A stretch of DNA of 64,000 nucleotides, from contig JALGAS010000004.1 of NCBI GenBank assembly GCA_023078685.1, forward strand, positions 3,472,001 to 3,536,000, read 5' to 3'. The DNA is from Neopestalotiopsis rosae. Its lineage: Eukaryota; Ascomycota; Sordariomycetes; Amphisphaeriales; Sporocadaceae. Below, in pieces: positions 33,283 to 45,165 of this stretch. The stretch's first letter is position 1. Each line of letters starts with the position of its first letter. The position numbers were made by a program, and so were the translations under genes. The notes under the pieces were generated by a model, which was given only the letters and a program-made list of their open reading frames with translations, did not search any database and was not told the origin of the DNA.

Positions 33283-35430
33283 CTATATCATTACAATCTC
33301 CTCCATCTTATCTTGCGTCGCGTTGAATGCCTCCCCCTGCATGATGCCATGAACATAACACTCTCCCACTAGTCGGAACTTCCCTTTGTCATTGTCGACT
33401 GGCCGCAGGAGAATAGGAACGATGCAGCCATACACCAAGTACACCATATCCCCGCTCCTGCAATGCCTGGGAAACAAGCCCAGTCGCCCATTTCCAAGAA
33501 TTCCCAGGCGCCTGTTTCGCAGGACGCGCCTGAATACTTTGCGAATCTCTTGGAAAGTTTCCCCCGGCTTTCTTGTTCTCAAGCTTGCCAACTCTAGCCT
33601 GCCTCGACCTTTTGGTAGCGTGTGTCTTTTTGAATATGTCTGGCCTGGCAGAGAGGGCGATTTCTTCGTGGATTCATCTAGAAGCAAGCTGAAAATTTCC
33701 GCAAATGATTCGGGACAGTGGCCCATACCCTTTGCGTCTTGACCGGCTACCAGGGTGCGCCAAAAGTTTGTGAACAACTCTTTTTGAACCAGATCCTTCT
33801 TCACCGGGTCTCTGCAATGCTCAAGGTTTGAATTCACAAACGTGTAGGCACTCAGAAGAGTCTTGTTGTTGGCTGACGGATTGTCATGTGTTATGTCAGG
33901 GTCAGAGAACTGGTCACTAAAATGACATAGTTTATCCAGGAAAGCGCCTTGCATACGCAATTCCTTATTGTCTTGACCCAGTATGGTGTAATTGGTGCCC
34001 GTCTGAATCCCAGGACTTGCTTGGTAGACGCCGAGCATAAAAGAAGAGTATCCCAGTGCACTAGTTTCGCGAGGCTGCGTCCAGTCGGGGACCCATGAGG
34101 GCAAGTCAGGGTCGGAGCTTTCGTGATCGACACTGTAAATGAACGAGGTTACCGATTCCCCTAATCGTAACAGCTTGACAGTCATATCATGGTAAAGCTT
34201 TGCTACAGGCCAGTTATCCTTGTAGCTGATGTGAACAGCTTCCTTATCTTGCTCGGCACAAATACCATATAGACCGTAAACCTTATCCCTGAAATCGTAG
34301 CACTGGGCGTCGCGCGTTGACACAAGCAGGCTGAGCAGCCGGGGCCTGCTAATTTGAGAATCGAACCTGTATTTGGCGTGGCTGAGTTCCATAATGCTCC
34401 CAACAAGATCCCGGTGAAGGGACAATGCGCCATTATCACTTCGGCTTGCGATTGAATTTTGATGCAACCAGTTGGAGATGCCGGACGTTTGAAGCTGATG
34501 GCAGCCATTCTCAATCACACTCCAATGGACACGGTGATCACCGCAAATAACCCAAGGCATTTTAGAAAGAATAACCTCCTGGATGATCCAAAGACGCGAG
34601 AACCATTGTCGCCCGAGGAAATTCATCAGATCTTCCCATTGTGTGGAGCTTTTTTGAGGCAGCTGCATGCGCTCAAATTCTCCAGGGTTAATGTCAATCG
34701 CCTCACTGAATTGCAGGCGAGTGTTCACGTCATCCAAGAGCTGCATCGCAGAAGTAGACCCCGATTCTTCAGCCCCGAGCCAAATGGCTGTATTCGTCGC
34801 GTACCGGTAAATACTGCTCATGAGCGGGATTTGTTGTTCTTTTTCTTCGTCATCCTTCTGGTTGATGCAAATTTGGTCAACCCACAGTAATATGGAGTGA
34901 TTTTTCTGGCGGAAATGCTTCAAGGCCGTGGCGAGAGATTTTGTAATCTTGAGTTTGTGTCCCGCGCAATCTATCATAGCATCGGTGCTCGGATCGGGTT
35001 TGCCCCAGGTATAACTCAGCGCGGTGTATTGCACGGGTGTAGAGTAGTCGCTCGCGGACAATGCGAATCGCTGCGTATACTTTTCGTCGTCCGGGGTGTA
35101 CGGCGTGTACAGGAAGAGGTCTTCATTTGACCTTATGAATTCAACTGTACAGTGAAGCAATGCTCCTCGCAAGTCCTCGTCGCCAGCCCCTGGCTTGAGC
35201 TCCATGACGCGAAACTCATCTTTATCGACTATCGGCTTATAAAAATCGCCTTGGTCCTGGCTACCTTCTGAATTTCGAGTAGCGGCCTTGCTTGTAGCCC
35301 ATGATTGAATCATGGTAACCGGAAGCAATAATTCTGTCTCGTTTCCATCGGCACGCGCAAAGTCGAAATCCCCGCTCAAGTACGGAGGCTCGGTGATCCA
35401 ATCTTCAGCACTCAAATTTGCTGTGGCCAT
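33283..35430 (-). CDS. HET-domain (heterokaryon incompatibility) protein
   Basis: Intronless, 715 residues. The HET domain is clear: YTALSYTWG (residues 135-143), LLWVDQICINQKDDEEKEQQ (~181-200), and MSSIYRYATNTAIWLGAEE. Then come QWFSRLWIIQEVILSK and DFRDKVYGLYGI, the usual downstream conserved blocks. HET proteins trigger programmed cell death when incompatible hyphae fuse, often as executors downstream of STAND sensors; whether this member does so is unknown. Residues 1-130 are variable and the C-terminal ~250 residues hold a basic stretch (RKVFRRVLRNRRLG). No transmembrane helix is seen. It fits the accessory character of the region, which also has an NLR gene 9 kb away. Confidence 0.92.
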   Translation of the reverse strand: MATANLSAEDWITEPPYLSGDFDFARADGNETELLLPVTMIQSWATSKAATRNSEGSQDQGDFYKPIVDKDEFRVMELKPGAGDEDLRGALLHCTVEFIRSNEDLFLYTPYTPDDEKYTQRFALSASDYSTPVQYTALSYTWGKPDPSTDAMIDCAGHKLKITKSLATALKHFRQKNHSILLWVDQICINQKDDEEKEQQIPLMSSIYRYATNTAIWLGAEESGSTSAMQLLDDVNTRLQFSEAIDINPGEFERMQLPQKSSTQWEDLMNFLGRQWFSRLWIIQEVILSKMPWVICGDHRVHWSVIENGCHQLQTSGISNWLHQNSIASRSDNGALSLHRDLVGSIMELSHAKYRFDSQISRPRLLSLLVSTRDAQCYDFRDKVYGLYGICAEQDKEAVHISYKDNWPVAKLYHDMTVKLLRLGESVTSFIYSVDHESSDPDLPSWVPDWTQPRETSALGYSSFMLGVYQASPGIQTGTNYTILGQDNKELRMQGAFLDKLCHFSDQFSDPDITHDNPSANNKTLLSAYTFVNSNLEHCRDPVKKDLVQKELFTNFWRTLVAGQDAKGMGHCPESFAEIFSLLLDESTKKSPSLPGQTYSKRHTLPKGRGRLELASLRTRKPGETFQEIRKVFRRVLRNRRLGILGNGRLGLFPRHCRSGDMVYLVYGCIVPILLRPVDNDKGKFRLVGECYVHGIMQGEAFNATQDKMEEIVMI

Positions 35431-36161
35431 CTTGACTAGACAAGAGGGTCACCGCGCACTTCTGCTTGAGGAGTAAGCAGCTCGCCGGGTCTGAAGGTTG
35501 AGGGGATGGCTTGGACCAGGCTTTCGCGATGCGCAAAACAAACGTTGAGACGTCAGGATTTGCGTCTTCCGATGCGATTTTCCTTTTTCAAGGAGATGCC
35601 AATATGTGTGACTAGCACAGAAGGCTAAACAGGTCAATATGGTCTTATGGCAGGTCGTGGCCAAAGTCGACGAGAACTCTACGTTCAGTCTCAGCTTGGT
35701 CCTAAAGAGATCCCCACGAAAATCACCGACCCAATCCGGGTTAGTGCTGACATACTCCATCCTCCAGGAATGCCTACCCCAGTTACCTACCGAGGTCGAA
35801 ATTTACTCATTTTGATTGCGTGGGAGTCTGTGATGACACGGGAGACGTCCTTAAGACGATGCCGATATCAAGTGCATGAAAGGTACGGTTGAGCTCCAGG
35901 AAGTGGGAGCAAACCTTGGGACTCGCAAGCGCCGCGACTGGGGCGCATTAAGCCGCCGCGACCTTGTTTTCCGAACGCACCAATCCCCAGCCAGAGAATG
36001 AGCGGCGACGCCTAAAGTAAAGTGCACTTAGCACCACCAGCTACCCGTAGCGCAACCTCTCAAGCTCAAAACATTTCTATTCCTTAGCCCAATTTTGTTG
36101 TTATTATTATTTCGTGGCTGACTGTCCGAGACCCGGATTCCGCCGATGCAGTTTTGGGCTC
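35431..36161. other. Intergenic, no gene seen
   Basis: Promoter of the HET gene at the left and the 3' region of the membrane protein at the right. Confidence 0.5.
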
Positions 36162-37499
36162 CTACTCTATCAATGTGTTCCAATCATCCTTTATAATGTC
36201 GTCAAGATTAGGATCAAATTTTGATCCAGCCGTTTGAGCCAGGCTCCAGGTGGAATCTCCGAATGCCCCCAAACAAATGCCAGTAAAGTTCATGAGCCAG
36301 AATTCGCCTGCTTTCAGGGATACACCCGATCCCAACTTCGAGGAATTGTATTGAGACACCAATCCAAACGTCTGCAATGTTCCTGCAAGGTCTGCGGTGG
36401 GATTCACCTTGATCGTATTGTCAGAGCATACGAAGCCAGAATACTTGGCCGGTATGCTGGTGTACGTCCCGCAAGGCGTCTTGAATGTTTCCAGAGCAGC
36501 CACCGTCACAAGCGCAACGGTTGCCAGGAGCCAGAGAATCGTATATGCCTTGAATGATGGATGGGAAATGCATGGCAATATGGTCGAGGTTGTACGACCG
36601 CGACAAAAATACCAAGCACAGATAATCATTGTGACTGTAAAGAGTGCAAAATGATAGGCCGCGATGAAGATCACGGTCACGGTAGCCCGGTACAAAGGCC
36701 CGGCAAACGTCCAGATCGTGGCGACCACCCATAGACCAAGCAAAAGGAGGAAATATATCGTACGGAATGCGCGACTTCCCCAATTCGCGGTGGGCTTGTA
36801 CCGTCCGTCGACAGCTAGGACGATTTCGCCGCTTATATTGTCGCATAGGCTGTCCATCGAGGACCTTCTCAGTGGCTCCATATTCACATCCCGATGTGTC
36901 TTGCCCGAAGCAGCTGGCATGGCCGTCGAGTAGGTAAAATCGTCCACTAGCCAAAAAGCTGCGAAAACGCGAAGGAGACCCAGCAAGGCGAGTGGAGTAA
37001 ATACAGCGTCGACGGCTGGCTGGCCCTTCAGGAGGTAGACGGTACCAGCAGCAGCTCCGATATATCGAACAGCAGCTTGCAGGCCTTGTAGCGTCGTGAT
37101 GGTAGTCTTCAGCATTTCCATGGATAGTATTCGAGTTCTGGATCTTTCTGGCAACAGAGTGCAGAATCGCGAACTGTTTGTCACCATGTGTTCTGAGCCA
37201 TCCCACCCCTGGTCCGTCCAAAACAGGGCATTGGCAGCCGCAGCGTCCAGAGGCGCCCATTCGTGCGCTCGAATGCGCCTGTCGACAATCGCAGCATAGC
37301 GAAATATTATGGCCGTGGGATTATAAACGCACATGTACTCATGCCATGGAGGGGATGTTGATGCGAGAATGGACGGTCGCGGCGCGCCCGCAAAAACATG
37401 AGCGATGAAGGGCGCGAAGCATAGCGTGAACAGGGATATCCATTCCGGGTACAGTATATCGGCGCTTTGATAGTGGAAAGGATACGTCCAAATAGCCAT
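36162..37499 (-). CDS. Multi-pass membrane protein of unknown function
   Basis: Intronless, 445 residues, about seven to eight hydrophobic segments. Clear ones are AAVRYIGAAAGTVYLL, AVFTPLALLGLLRVFAAFWLV, TIYFLLLLGLWVVATIWTFA, VTVIFIAAYHFALFTVTMII and AYTILWLLATVALVTVAAL. A central cytosolic-type loop carries charged residues (KTHRDVNMEPLRRSS). A C-terminal extramembrane part has two Cys and NxS/T sites (QYNSSK, NFTGI). It looks like a conserved hypothetical of filamentous fungi; I do not recognise an enzyme or transporter signature. It sits next to the HET gene on the same strand, but nothing links the two functionally. Confidence 0.75.
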   Translation of the reverse strand: MAIWTYPFHYQSADILYPEWISLFTLCFAPFIAHVFAGAPRPSILASTSPPWHEYMCVYNPTAIIFRYAAIVDRRIRAHEWAPLDAAAANALFWTDQGWDGSEHMVTNSSRFCTLLPERSRTRILSMEMLKTTITTLQGLQAAVRYIGAAAGTVYLLKGQPAVDAVFTPLALLGLLRVFAAFWLVDDFTYSTAMPAASGKTHRDVNMEPLRRSSMDSLCDNISGEIVLAVDGRYKPTANWGSRAFRTIYFLLLLGLWVVATIWTFAGPLYRATVTVIFIAAYHFALFTVTMIICAWYFCRGRTTSTILPCISHPSFKAYTILWLLATVALVTVAALETFKTPCGTYTSIPAKYSGFVCSDNTIKVNPTADLAGTLQTFGLVSQYNSSKLGSGVSLKAGEFWLMNFTGICLGAFGDSTWSLAQTAGSKFDPNLDDIIKDDWNTLIE

Positions 37500-39320
37500 C
37501 GTCGAACCAATAGTCGCAGAATAAGCGATCTAAGAATCGATTGAGACAAACTTGGGCATCACAAGAAAGAGAAGAAAAGAATCAAACAACTGAAGATCAA
37601 TTGAAGCGTACTCGAATTACTGAAAACTCGGTGACTGACCTACCTGTGGGTCGAAAAGACGATCACGTCGTAGGAGCCTAATCCTTGTGGATATCATTAG
37701 TGCCCATACGAGCTATGGAGTTGAAGACAAATGTTTTGGGAGGACCTCCTGCCGCTGCGCCACGTCAAACACCACACAATCAATAGTTTCTCATAAGCAT
37801 GGCGGCGATCATTGAGAGGTACGGATCAGAATATCTGTTTTCTACTTCTTTCAAAACTGTTCAAGTGATTGCTTGAGTCTCTTGTCAAAAAGTCTTTGGA
37901 GGGCCGTATCAATCATTGCGGACGGGAAAGTATACGAATTTCGAACCAAATGCCACAACGATTCAAGCTTCTCTCGACCTCGGTGACTGGCCATGAGGCG
38001 AGATGAACCAATCAAACACCTTCATAATGGCTTGTTGATCTCAACATGGAGAATGAATGTGCGATATGTGGCGGTGCAGAATATAGCGAGTCCCCAGAAG
38101 CTGCCCCAAGACCCACAGATGGCCAATCTTTTTTTAGCTGCAGCGGTTGGCGAAAATGATTGCAGCATGTTTATATCATAGCGCAAGGGACAATGATTGG
38201 CGAAATGCATACATTTGACATGGCGCTATCGCTCCCATGATCTAGTTAGCCCTATGCTACAATACTTTCACAATCTTGGGAATTGAGCAGCCGGAATAAT
38301 GGAAGTGCGCGCGTGGTTCTTAGAGAAAGTGCTCCCCATACATGACATTTTCCAGCTGATAGCGTGTCATCTCAATGCTTTGCGGCCGATGTCAATATGA
38401 TCAAAGCCTGCGACTCCGTCCAGACGAGGAGAAGATGTGGATGCAAGAAGCAATGATGGATGATGTGAAACGATTGGACAATCACAGGAGCAGAAAATCC
38501 AACTTCATTCGCAGGATGCATGACGGACAGCGACTAACCGTCAGTGGTCAGCAAGATGAGACTATCAGAGGCACCATATGACGTGCGCACCCCCAATAGC
38601 AGACCGATTCGATGACTTTGGGCAATGCAAACATGATTACAACACGCGGCTACAATATCTGACAGGCAAGCAAGGGCATCAGGCGGACAAGAGTGTAAAT
38701 GGCGGCGACATGTTGAGATTTCCATTGGCCTGGCAGCAGTGCCGTAAGGCTTAGCGCGCCTTTTGTGATGGATGGCGCCCACGATACAGTGGACAGTTCC
38801 CAAAGGTGGGGGGGCATGGCTCGCAACGATTTATATAACAAGGTATGGTGGAGGATCTCGTAAGTCGCGACTAGTGAACGTAAAGACTTTCAATTCTCAC
38901 GTTTTTATCTAACGCACCAATTCACAGCCATCACAGTCAGATCGATCAAAGCTGGTGTCCGCACTAAGATGTGTGTTCCAATCTTGATTGATTGTCCAAG
39001 ATGGCAGCGGCAACTTTCGTCTACTCCCTTTAATCATGGCCGTCAATGGTGGGGGAGGGGAGGAGCTGAACGCAAAGCATATCCCCTCCCGTTTACCATG
39101 CACCCCACTCTGCACTATGCCGAAAGTTCGTAATCTCACCACATTGATAGGACCGTGGCAGCCGACGTGATCCTGGGACAAAGCTTCGGTGCTTTGCGAT
39201 GATATCCGAGCCGTGATAAAAGCAATGTTGCTGACCGCCAAGTCGTGGACTTGATGTTGTTGTTGTTGTAGCTGTCCTGGCTCAAGGATCTGTTTCTCTT
39301 TCTCACCACTATAATTCATT
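37500..39320. other. Intergenic, no gene seen
   Basis: 1.8 kb separating the divergent membrane-protein and CYP53 genes. Only short motif-free open frames occur, and no tRNA or repeat was recognised. Confidence 0.5.
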
Positions 39321-41115
39321 ATGGAGCTGATTCACTATTTAGGCCTCTTGGCCATTCTCACACCTGTCTGGGCATTTTCGTATTGGATCTTGCCCTACTT
39401 CACGACATATCGGCACCTGAAGCACATCCCAGGTCCATTCGTAGCCAAATTTAGCAACATATGGATTGCGCTGGGCGCCCGCCAGGGACAAAAGTTTCGC
39501 TGGGTCGATGAAGCTCACCGTAAATATGGCAAAGTTGTACGCGTGGGATTCAATCGTAGGTACCAATGTCGCAATTGTATGAAGTGCCAGATACTCATCG
39601 CGTTTATCCAGACGTCTCCATCGCTACGCCTGAGGGCCTGCACACTGTTTATGCGCATGGCAACGGATTCTTGAAAGAGTGAGTGATGATTTACGATTCA
39701 GAGCAGAATTTGCAGTGTTGACCGGCTTTTCAAAGCGAATTCTACAATGCCTTTGTATCTGGTGTATGTGGTGTCTTCAATGTTCGGGATCGTGTGGAAC
39801 ATACCCGCAAGCGAAAGATCATCGCTCATGCCTTCTCGCCGAATGCTGTGAGCCAATTCGAGCACCACATGTCAGCAAATTTGGAGCGCTGGGTTGATCA
39901 ATTGGATCGTATCACCACGCATCCTGACGAGAGAGGCTATGCGCGCGTCAATATGATGTGAGTAGTCAAGGTCAAGTGGTCATATTCATCAATGGAGAGC
40001 TATACACGCATTCACAAGCACCATTCACTAACGCAATCCAGGCCATGGTCGACCTTCTTGGCATTTGACATCATCGGAGACCTGGCATTCGGTGCTCCAT
40101 TCGGAATGGTCCAGCGTGGACGCGACGAGTGCGAGAGTACTCGCCCCGGCCAGGCTGTTACCTATGTTCCTGGCGCCGAGACCCTCAACCGAAGAGGTGA
40201 AGTGAGCTCGACTCTGGGACTCTTGCCTGCAATCAGACCTTGGGCCAGGTACCTCCCCGACCCGTTCTTTCGCAAGGGCTTGCAGTCTGTGGCAGATCTC
40301 CACGGCATTGCGGTTGCGGCTGTTACCAAGCGCCTGGATGATGTCAAGGGCCCAAGCGGAAAGTCTGGTCGACACGATATTCTGGAAATGCTCGTCCGTA
40401 GTACGGATGCCGATGGTAACCCAATGCCTCAGGATGAGGTCATCTCGGAAGCTCTGACTCAGCTCATTGCTGGAAGTGATACCGTAAGTGCAGAGCTTGC
40501 CAATTTCCTCTACAAATAGAATGCTAACGATACCTATAGGTCTCTAACACCACATGTGCTGTCATTTACTGGATTCTTCATGGTGAACGGGCTGCACCCG
40601 GAACCATTATTCCTCGCCTGCAAGCCGAGCTAGATGCCGCCATCCCCAAGGACTCGACTATTGCTACCCACGCGCAAGTCAAGAACCTGCCATTCTTGAG
40701 ACAGTGTATCGACGAGGGAATGAGACTGCACTCCACTTCCGCCATTGGTCTCCCCCGTCTCGTCACCGCCAAGCAGGGCGTACACTATGGCAAGGAGCAC
40801 TTCCCCGAGGGCACTGTCCTGTCTGTTCCCAGCTTCACCATTCACCACGATGCAGACGTCTGGGGAGCCGATGTGGAGGAGTTCAAGCCAGACCGATGGC
40901 TGCGACTGAGCCCGCGACAAAAGATTGGCTTCAATCCCTTCTCATATGGTCCGCGGGCTTGTGTCGGCCAGAACGTGGCCCACATGGAGCTGGCGCTCAT
41001 CATTGGAACCGCTTTCCATAGATACAACTTTGAGCTCTATCAGGACAAGTTGGAGTCGCACGAGGGTTTCTCCAAGAAGCCTATGGAATGCTGGGTCGGA
41101 ATCAAGAAGAGGTAA
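39321..41115 (+). CDS. CYP53-type cytochrome P450, benzoate 4-monooxygenase-like
   Basis: Exons join(39321..39555, 39612..39678, 39736..39957, 40042..40483, 40540..41115) give 513 residues. CYP53 enzymes para-hydroxylate benzoate in the endoplasmic reticulum, feeding the β-ketoadipate pathway and detoxifying plant phenolics. Seen: membrane anchor LGLLAILTPVWAFSYWILPYF, IPGPFVAKFSNIWIA, GNGFLKDEFYNAFVSG and DRVEHTRKRKIIAHAFSP (both strongly CYP53-like). The I-helix is LIAGSDTVSNTTCAV, split by an intron. ExxR is EGMR and the heme loop is FSYGPRACVGQNVAHMEL. The codon structure is intact throughout. It converges on an MFS gene and lies 4 kb from the catabolic cluster, so aromatic-acid use is a reasonable joint theme, but the substrate is inferred. 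Confidence 0.9.
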
Positions 41116-41621
41116 TGGGTTACTAGCACGCCAGTGATGACAGGTTTTATGCCCCGGTAGTAGACTATTCATCAGAATTAAATGCCAAATAAATGCAAAA
41201 GAGTCTGGACCTCCGAGATACGTTGGTGCTCCCGTATTTCGGTATCTTGCATCTCATGCGCTTCCTGCATGATTGCTTTTCAGACAAGGCAAAGTGAAGT
41301 GATATCGAGAAATATTGTCCAGCCATTGTCACTGTTGCTCTTTTTCAATGAGTAGAGCCCAAAAACACTTAACACACTGATTTCTCTACATCCAAGTGCG
41401 TGTGTTGTGATGCCTTTCATTTGAATGTTTCTCAAATCGATATAATCACAGCATTGTGGAAAGGAAAAAATGCAATTTGCTTCCCGACAGAAAAAGGAAT
41501 ACCCTTTACTTCAAAAACTTGAATTGTCCATCGCATACATTCAAATCAGATATTCCAAGCTATGTTCTAGTCCGGCATGCAGACTCTTGCTAACAAGTAT
41601 CCCTGGGTCCGTCATTCGCAT
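41116..41621. other. Intergenic between convergent genes
   Basis: 3' regions of the CYP53 gene and the MFS gene. No gene is seen. Confidence 0.5.
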
Positions 41622-43722
41622 CTAAATAGATGCATGCCCGTGGGTCTCATAAGGCAGCGCCACGCAGAAGAATCCAACCACAATCCATAGTGCCGCAGAG
41701 ACGTAAATCGGGACTACTGTGTAGCCGCCACCGTAGATTGAGATGAGGGAGGCGATGAGTCCACCAAAGCGCAGCAGTGATGCAGCAAGTCCAGTGCCCG
41801 TGCCTCTTACGGGACCAGGAAATGATTCTGGGGTGAACGCAAACATGACGGCGTATTCTGTTCGGCATTGTTAGAAAATACTCATGACATGAGGGCGAGT
41901 GATGGAGAGATTTAACATACCGAAATTGCCCAGAATGCCAGTCACACACTGGAAAGCAACGTCTATCGAAACCCGTTAATAAAGTTTCACAGAGAACTCG
42001 CCAGGAAGGGGTGGCTTACCAGATACTTCTGACCTGACTGTCGTGTAGCAGAACAGGAATACGCCTGTCAAGACTGCGGATCTAGGTTCACACAAAGTCA
42101 GCTATCATAATGAAGCACCTAGATCTTTAAAGTTGACTCACATCGCCATCATCCATCGTCTTCCGAATCGAGTCTCGACCATGAAGCCGGCGGCCAATGG
42201 TCCCAACACACCGATTGCGGAAACAATGCAATAGATCTTGTAGGTATAGCTCAAAGACGAATCAGTGGAGTAGTTGGAGTTGGACTGTAGATATGATGTC
42301 TGGTAAAGTGAAAGAGGTTAGTGTCACACTCAACTCTGACTTGCCCTGGAACCTACGTGGGTGACTCACAATAAAGGCGAAGTATAGCGGGTAAGCAATA
42401 CCGATCGTAAACCAAATGAGAAAGGTCACAATGCTGTGCTGCGCCATTTTGCGACCGGCAAAGAGCGCCTTGACGCTGGCGATATCGTAGTCCTTGAAGC
42501 TGTCCTTCATGATCTGCATGTATCCGAGCGCAGCAGCAGGCTTGGTGCTTCCAGACTCTACGTCGTGGACAGTGGTGGAGGCTTGCGCGCCGACGCGTGC
42601 ATCGATGGCTTGCAGCATGTCCAAAGTCAAGGTCTCGGGCTTTCCGTTGTACCGCGCAATGTAGTTGACGGCTTCGACGGCCTCGGCGTCACGTCCCTTG
42701 GAGAGGAGATATTTTGGCGACTCGGGGATCTTGAAGATGAAAATTCGCAACAGACCAAAGGCAAGGGCGATAGCACCCAGCGTGATCATGAGGTAGCGCC
42801 TGGATACCGAATGTTAGCAAGAGCTGAGAGTCAAATGATGAATTTGGGATGGATTTTACTGACCAGCCCATGTTGTCTGCCATGCTGCATGATGTGCTGT
42901 CTGAACAAGCATAATTGCTCAAGAAGACCCACGACAAGAGCGCAACAACCACCTGTCCAAAATTCCACCAAGCGGACAAGCTGACGAGAAGCCATTGGTA
43001 CGTCGATGGAACAAATTCTAGGAAGACAATGCTGTCGACAGGGACATTGCCACCAGCAGCAGTACCGATCATGGCCCAGAGCGCGCTGAAAGCAGTGAAG
43101 TTCTATGATATGATGTCAGCCTTTCTTGCTTGTCATCAACAACTGTAAAGTTTATCGTCTTACGGTTGTTCCAGCCACGGCGCAGGCAAAGATACCACCA
43201 GTGAACGTAGTGGCGTTGAAAGCAAACTTTCGACCAACAACATCGGCACTCAAACTCCAGAAAGTCGCACCAATGATAAGTCCAACATAGTATGCCACTG
43301 AGCTGAAACTAGGGCTGACAACGTCCGAGAATTCGAGCACGGCAGCTGGTCGGGCAGCGGTGAGACCTTGAGAGAAGAAGTTGTCGACCGCCCATCCGCA
43401 TCCAGACACGACGAATAGAAGCCATTGGAATCTGAAAAAAGGAGACTTTTGTCAATATGTCGTATCTTGCCGTTATTTGATGACCATGGTCTGGATCTGG
43501 AACTGAGAGTACTTACTTTCCCATTCCAATACCAAGCAGATGCTCGGCAATCAATTCAGACTTCAGTCTGTAAGATTCACTCACTGCGCTGCCATAGAAG
43601 CTGGAAATCTCCTTGTCGTCGGTCACCTCTATGGAGCCTCGATGATATGAAGGCGCGGTCGGCACATTGGTGGACCCCGTGTCAGATGCTTTTTGGGCGC
43701 TGCCCTTCTCCGAGTCGAACAT
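41622..43722 (-). CDS. MFS transporter, SV2/sugar-porter-like (candidate aromatic or nicotinate carrier)
   Basis: Eight exons: complement(41622..41857, 41921..41962, 42020..42081, 42142..42299, 42370..42799, 42864..43102, 43164..43431, 43517..43722), 546 residues, all phases consistent. A cytosolic N-tail leads to GIGMGKFQWLLFVVSGCGW, the typical first helix of the fungal SV2-like MFS group. Family loops are SADVVGRKFAFN (A-motif D-x-x-G-R-K), RIFIFKIPESPKYLLSKGR (PESPR-type) and VETRFGRRWMM. The C-terminal half has FTPESFPGPVRGTGTGLA, the PE..P..RG.G motif. This group includes carriers for organic acids, phenolics and nicotinate-like compounds. The neighbouring CYP53 and pyridine-catabolism genes make an aromatic-acid substrate plausible, and correspondence to HxnP or HxnZ is possible but unproven. 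Confidence 0.88.
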
Positions 43723-45165
43723 GATGCTATCCGCGGATCAAGAGTCTATTCTTGAAAAGGGGGATGAGGCAGGTCGTATGATCCTGTGGAATAGGACTTG
43801 AACAAAAGATCAACCCCTGAAATTAAGTTCTTGTACGGATGCAGTTCAATGGATGCACGACATGTCCCAATTGAGTCGAGAAAAAGCAAGCGAGTGGATT
43901 CTTGATAATTATACGTGTTTCAATTCGCAATACCCGGACATCTGGGAATCGACAAGGTTGTGATTGATGAACCGCGTTCTTGCATATCGGGACCACGGCA
44001 AACCAGCGCTTAGGGATTTGATCCAGCCTAGCACACGTTTTTTGACCTTGGCACTACCCTCTGCTTGCTATCACGCCTATCGGGGCCTGGCTCAGACACC
44101 AAATGTTAGGTGGGAGAGTGAGCGAGAGAGATAGATACAATGTGGTATGGCGTTGAGCCTATCTGCCGTTCCCCACAGTTTGGCCATCCCCAGATTTCGC
44201 TACCGTACGCACTTATCTCCCTCCCTGCTCAAACCCCCACTCTCGAGCGTGCCTACATTTACATATCTGAACTGATAAATGAGGACAAGCCCTCGATTGC
44301 AGTTTAGGTAAGCGGCCGATTGTATACTCTTTTCAGCTGAGATATGACGAGCTATACTCGAAAATTGCTTGGCGCAATGCGAGGATTATACTATGGGGTT
44401 TGCTGTGCTCGCTCGGTGCCAAGCGCCAAGCCCATATCGATTGTATGCTACGTAAGACGGTGGCACATTGACATACTGATATTTATCGTGGAAGATGGGT
44501 TTTTCCTGAACAAGTCTATCCTTGAATATCTATTTGTAGAAGTAAAAAGGTGTTGCAACGCTTTTAAGCACCATACTAGTACTCGGGTCTGATATTCACG
44601 AGCTTTTCTGGTCATTAGTGGGTAGACGTTTGCCAGAAAGGCGATTTTTCTGCGAGGTTTATACTCTTCATCTATATTGAATGTTTCATCTTGTATATCC
44701 AGGTATCTAGGCACATACACCATGTACTTACCCAGGTAGGTCATTAGCTGCTCAGAGCTATATGAATACTGTCATATCTGTACCTACTCATATACGGGAC
44801 AAGCACTAAACACGGCCACTTTCTTGCAACTTTATCAAATACACAAGAGCTACATGTGCATGTATTTATGTTCTTGGGTGCATTGTACCGTTGTCTGGCG
44901 TAGTACTCACGAGTGTATGGACGTTGATGATTGCATGTTGTATTTCAGATTCAATATGGCTCAAATTTACTATCACCATACTCTGACTTTGGAACAAAAC
45001 AAACAAACGTAATCACCAGACACAATACAAAATTCAACAACTTTGCAAACTGATCTGCGTCATATAAAGTATCTTTTATTTTGCGAATTGCTGAAATGGC
45101 CATACCTGCGGTATGTAGGTATTACTGCAAAAGACAGCTATATACAATACGATAGCCACAAACCC
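43723..45165. other. Intergenic, no gene seen
   Basis: 1.4 kb with the MFS promoter at its left and the 3' end of the 2OG-oxygenase gene at its right. It separates the CYP53/MFS pair from the catabolic cluster. No coding signal is seen. Confidence 0.5.
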
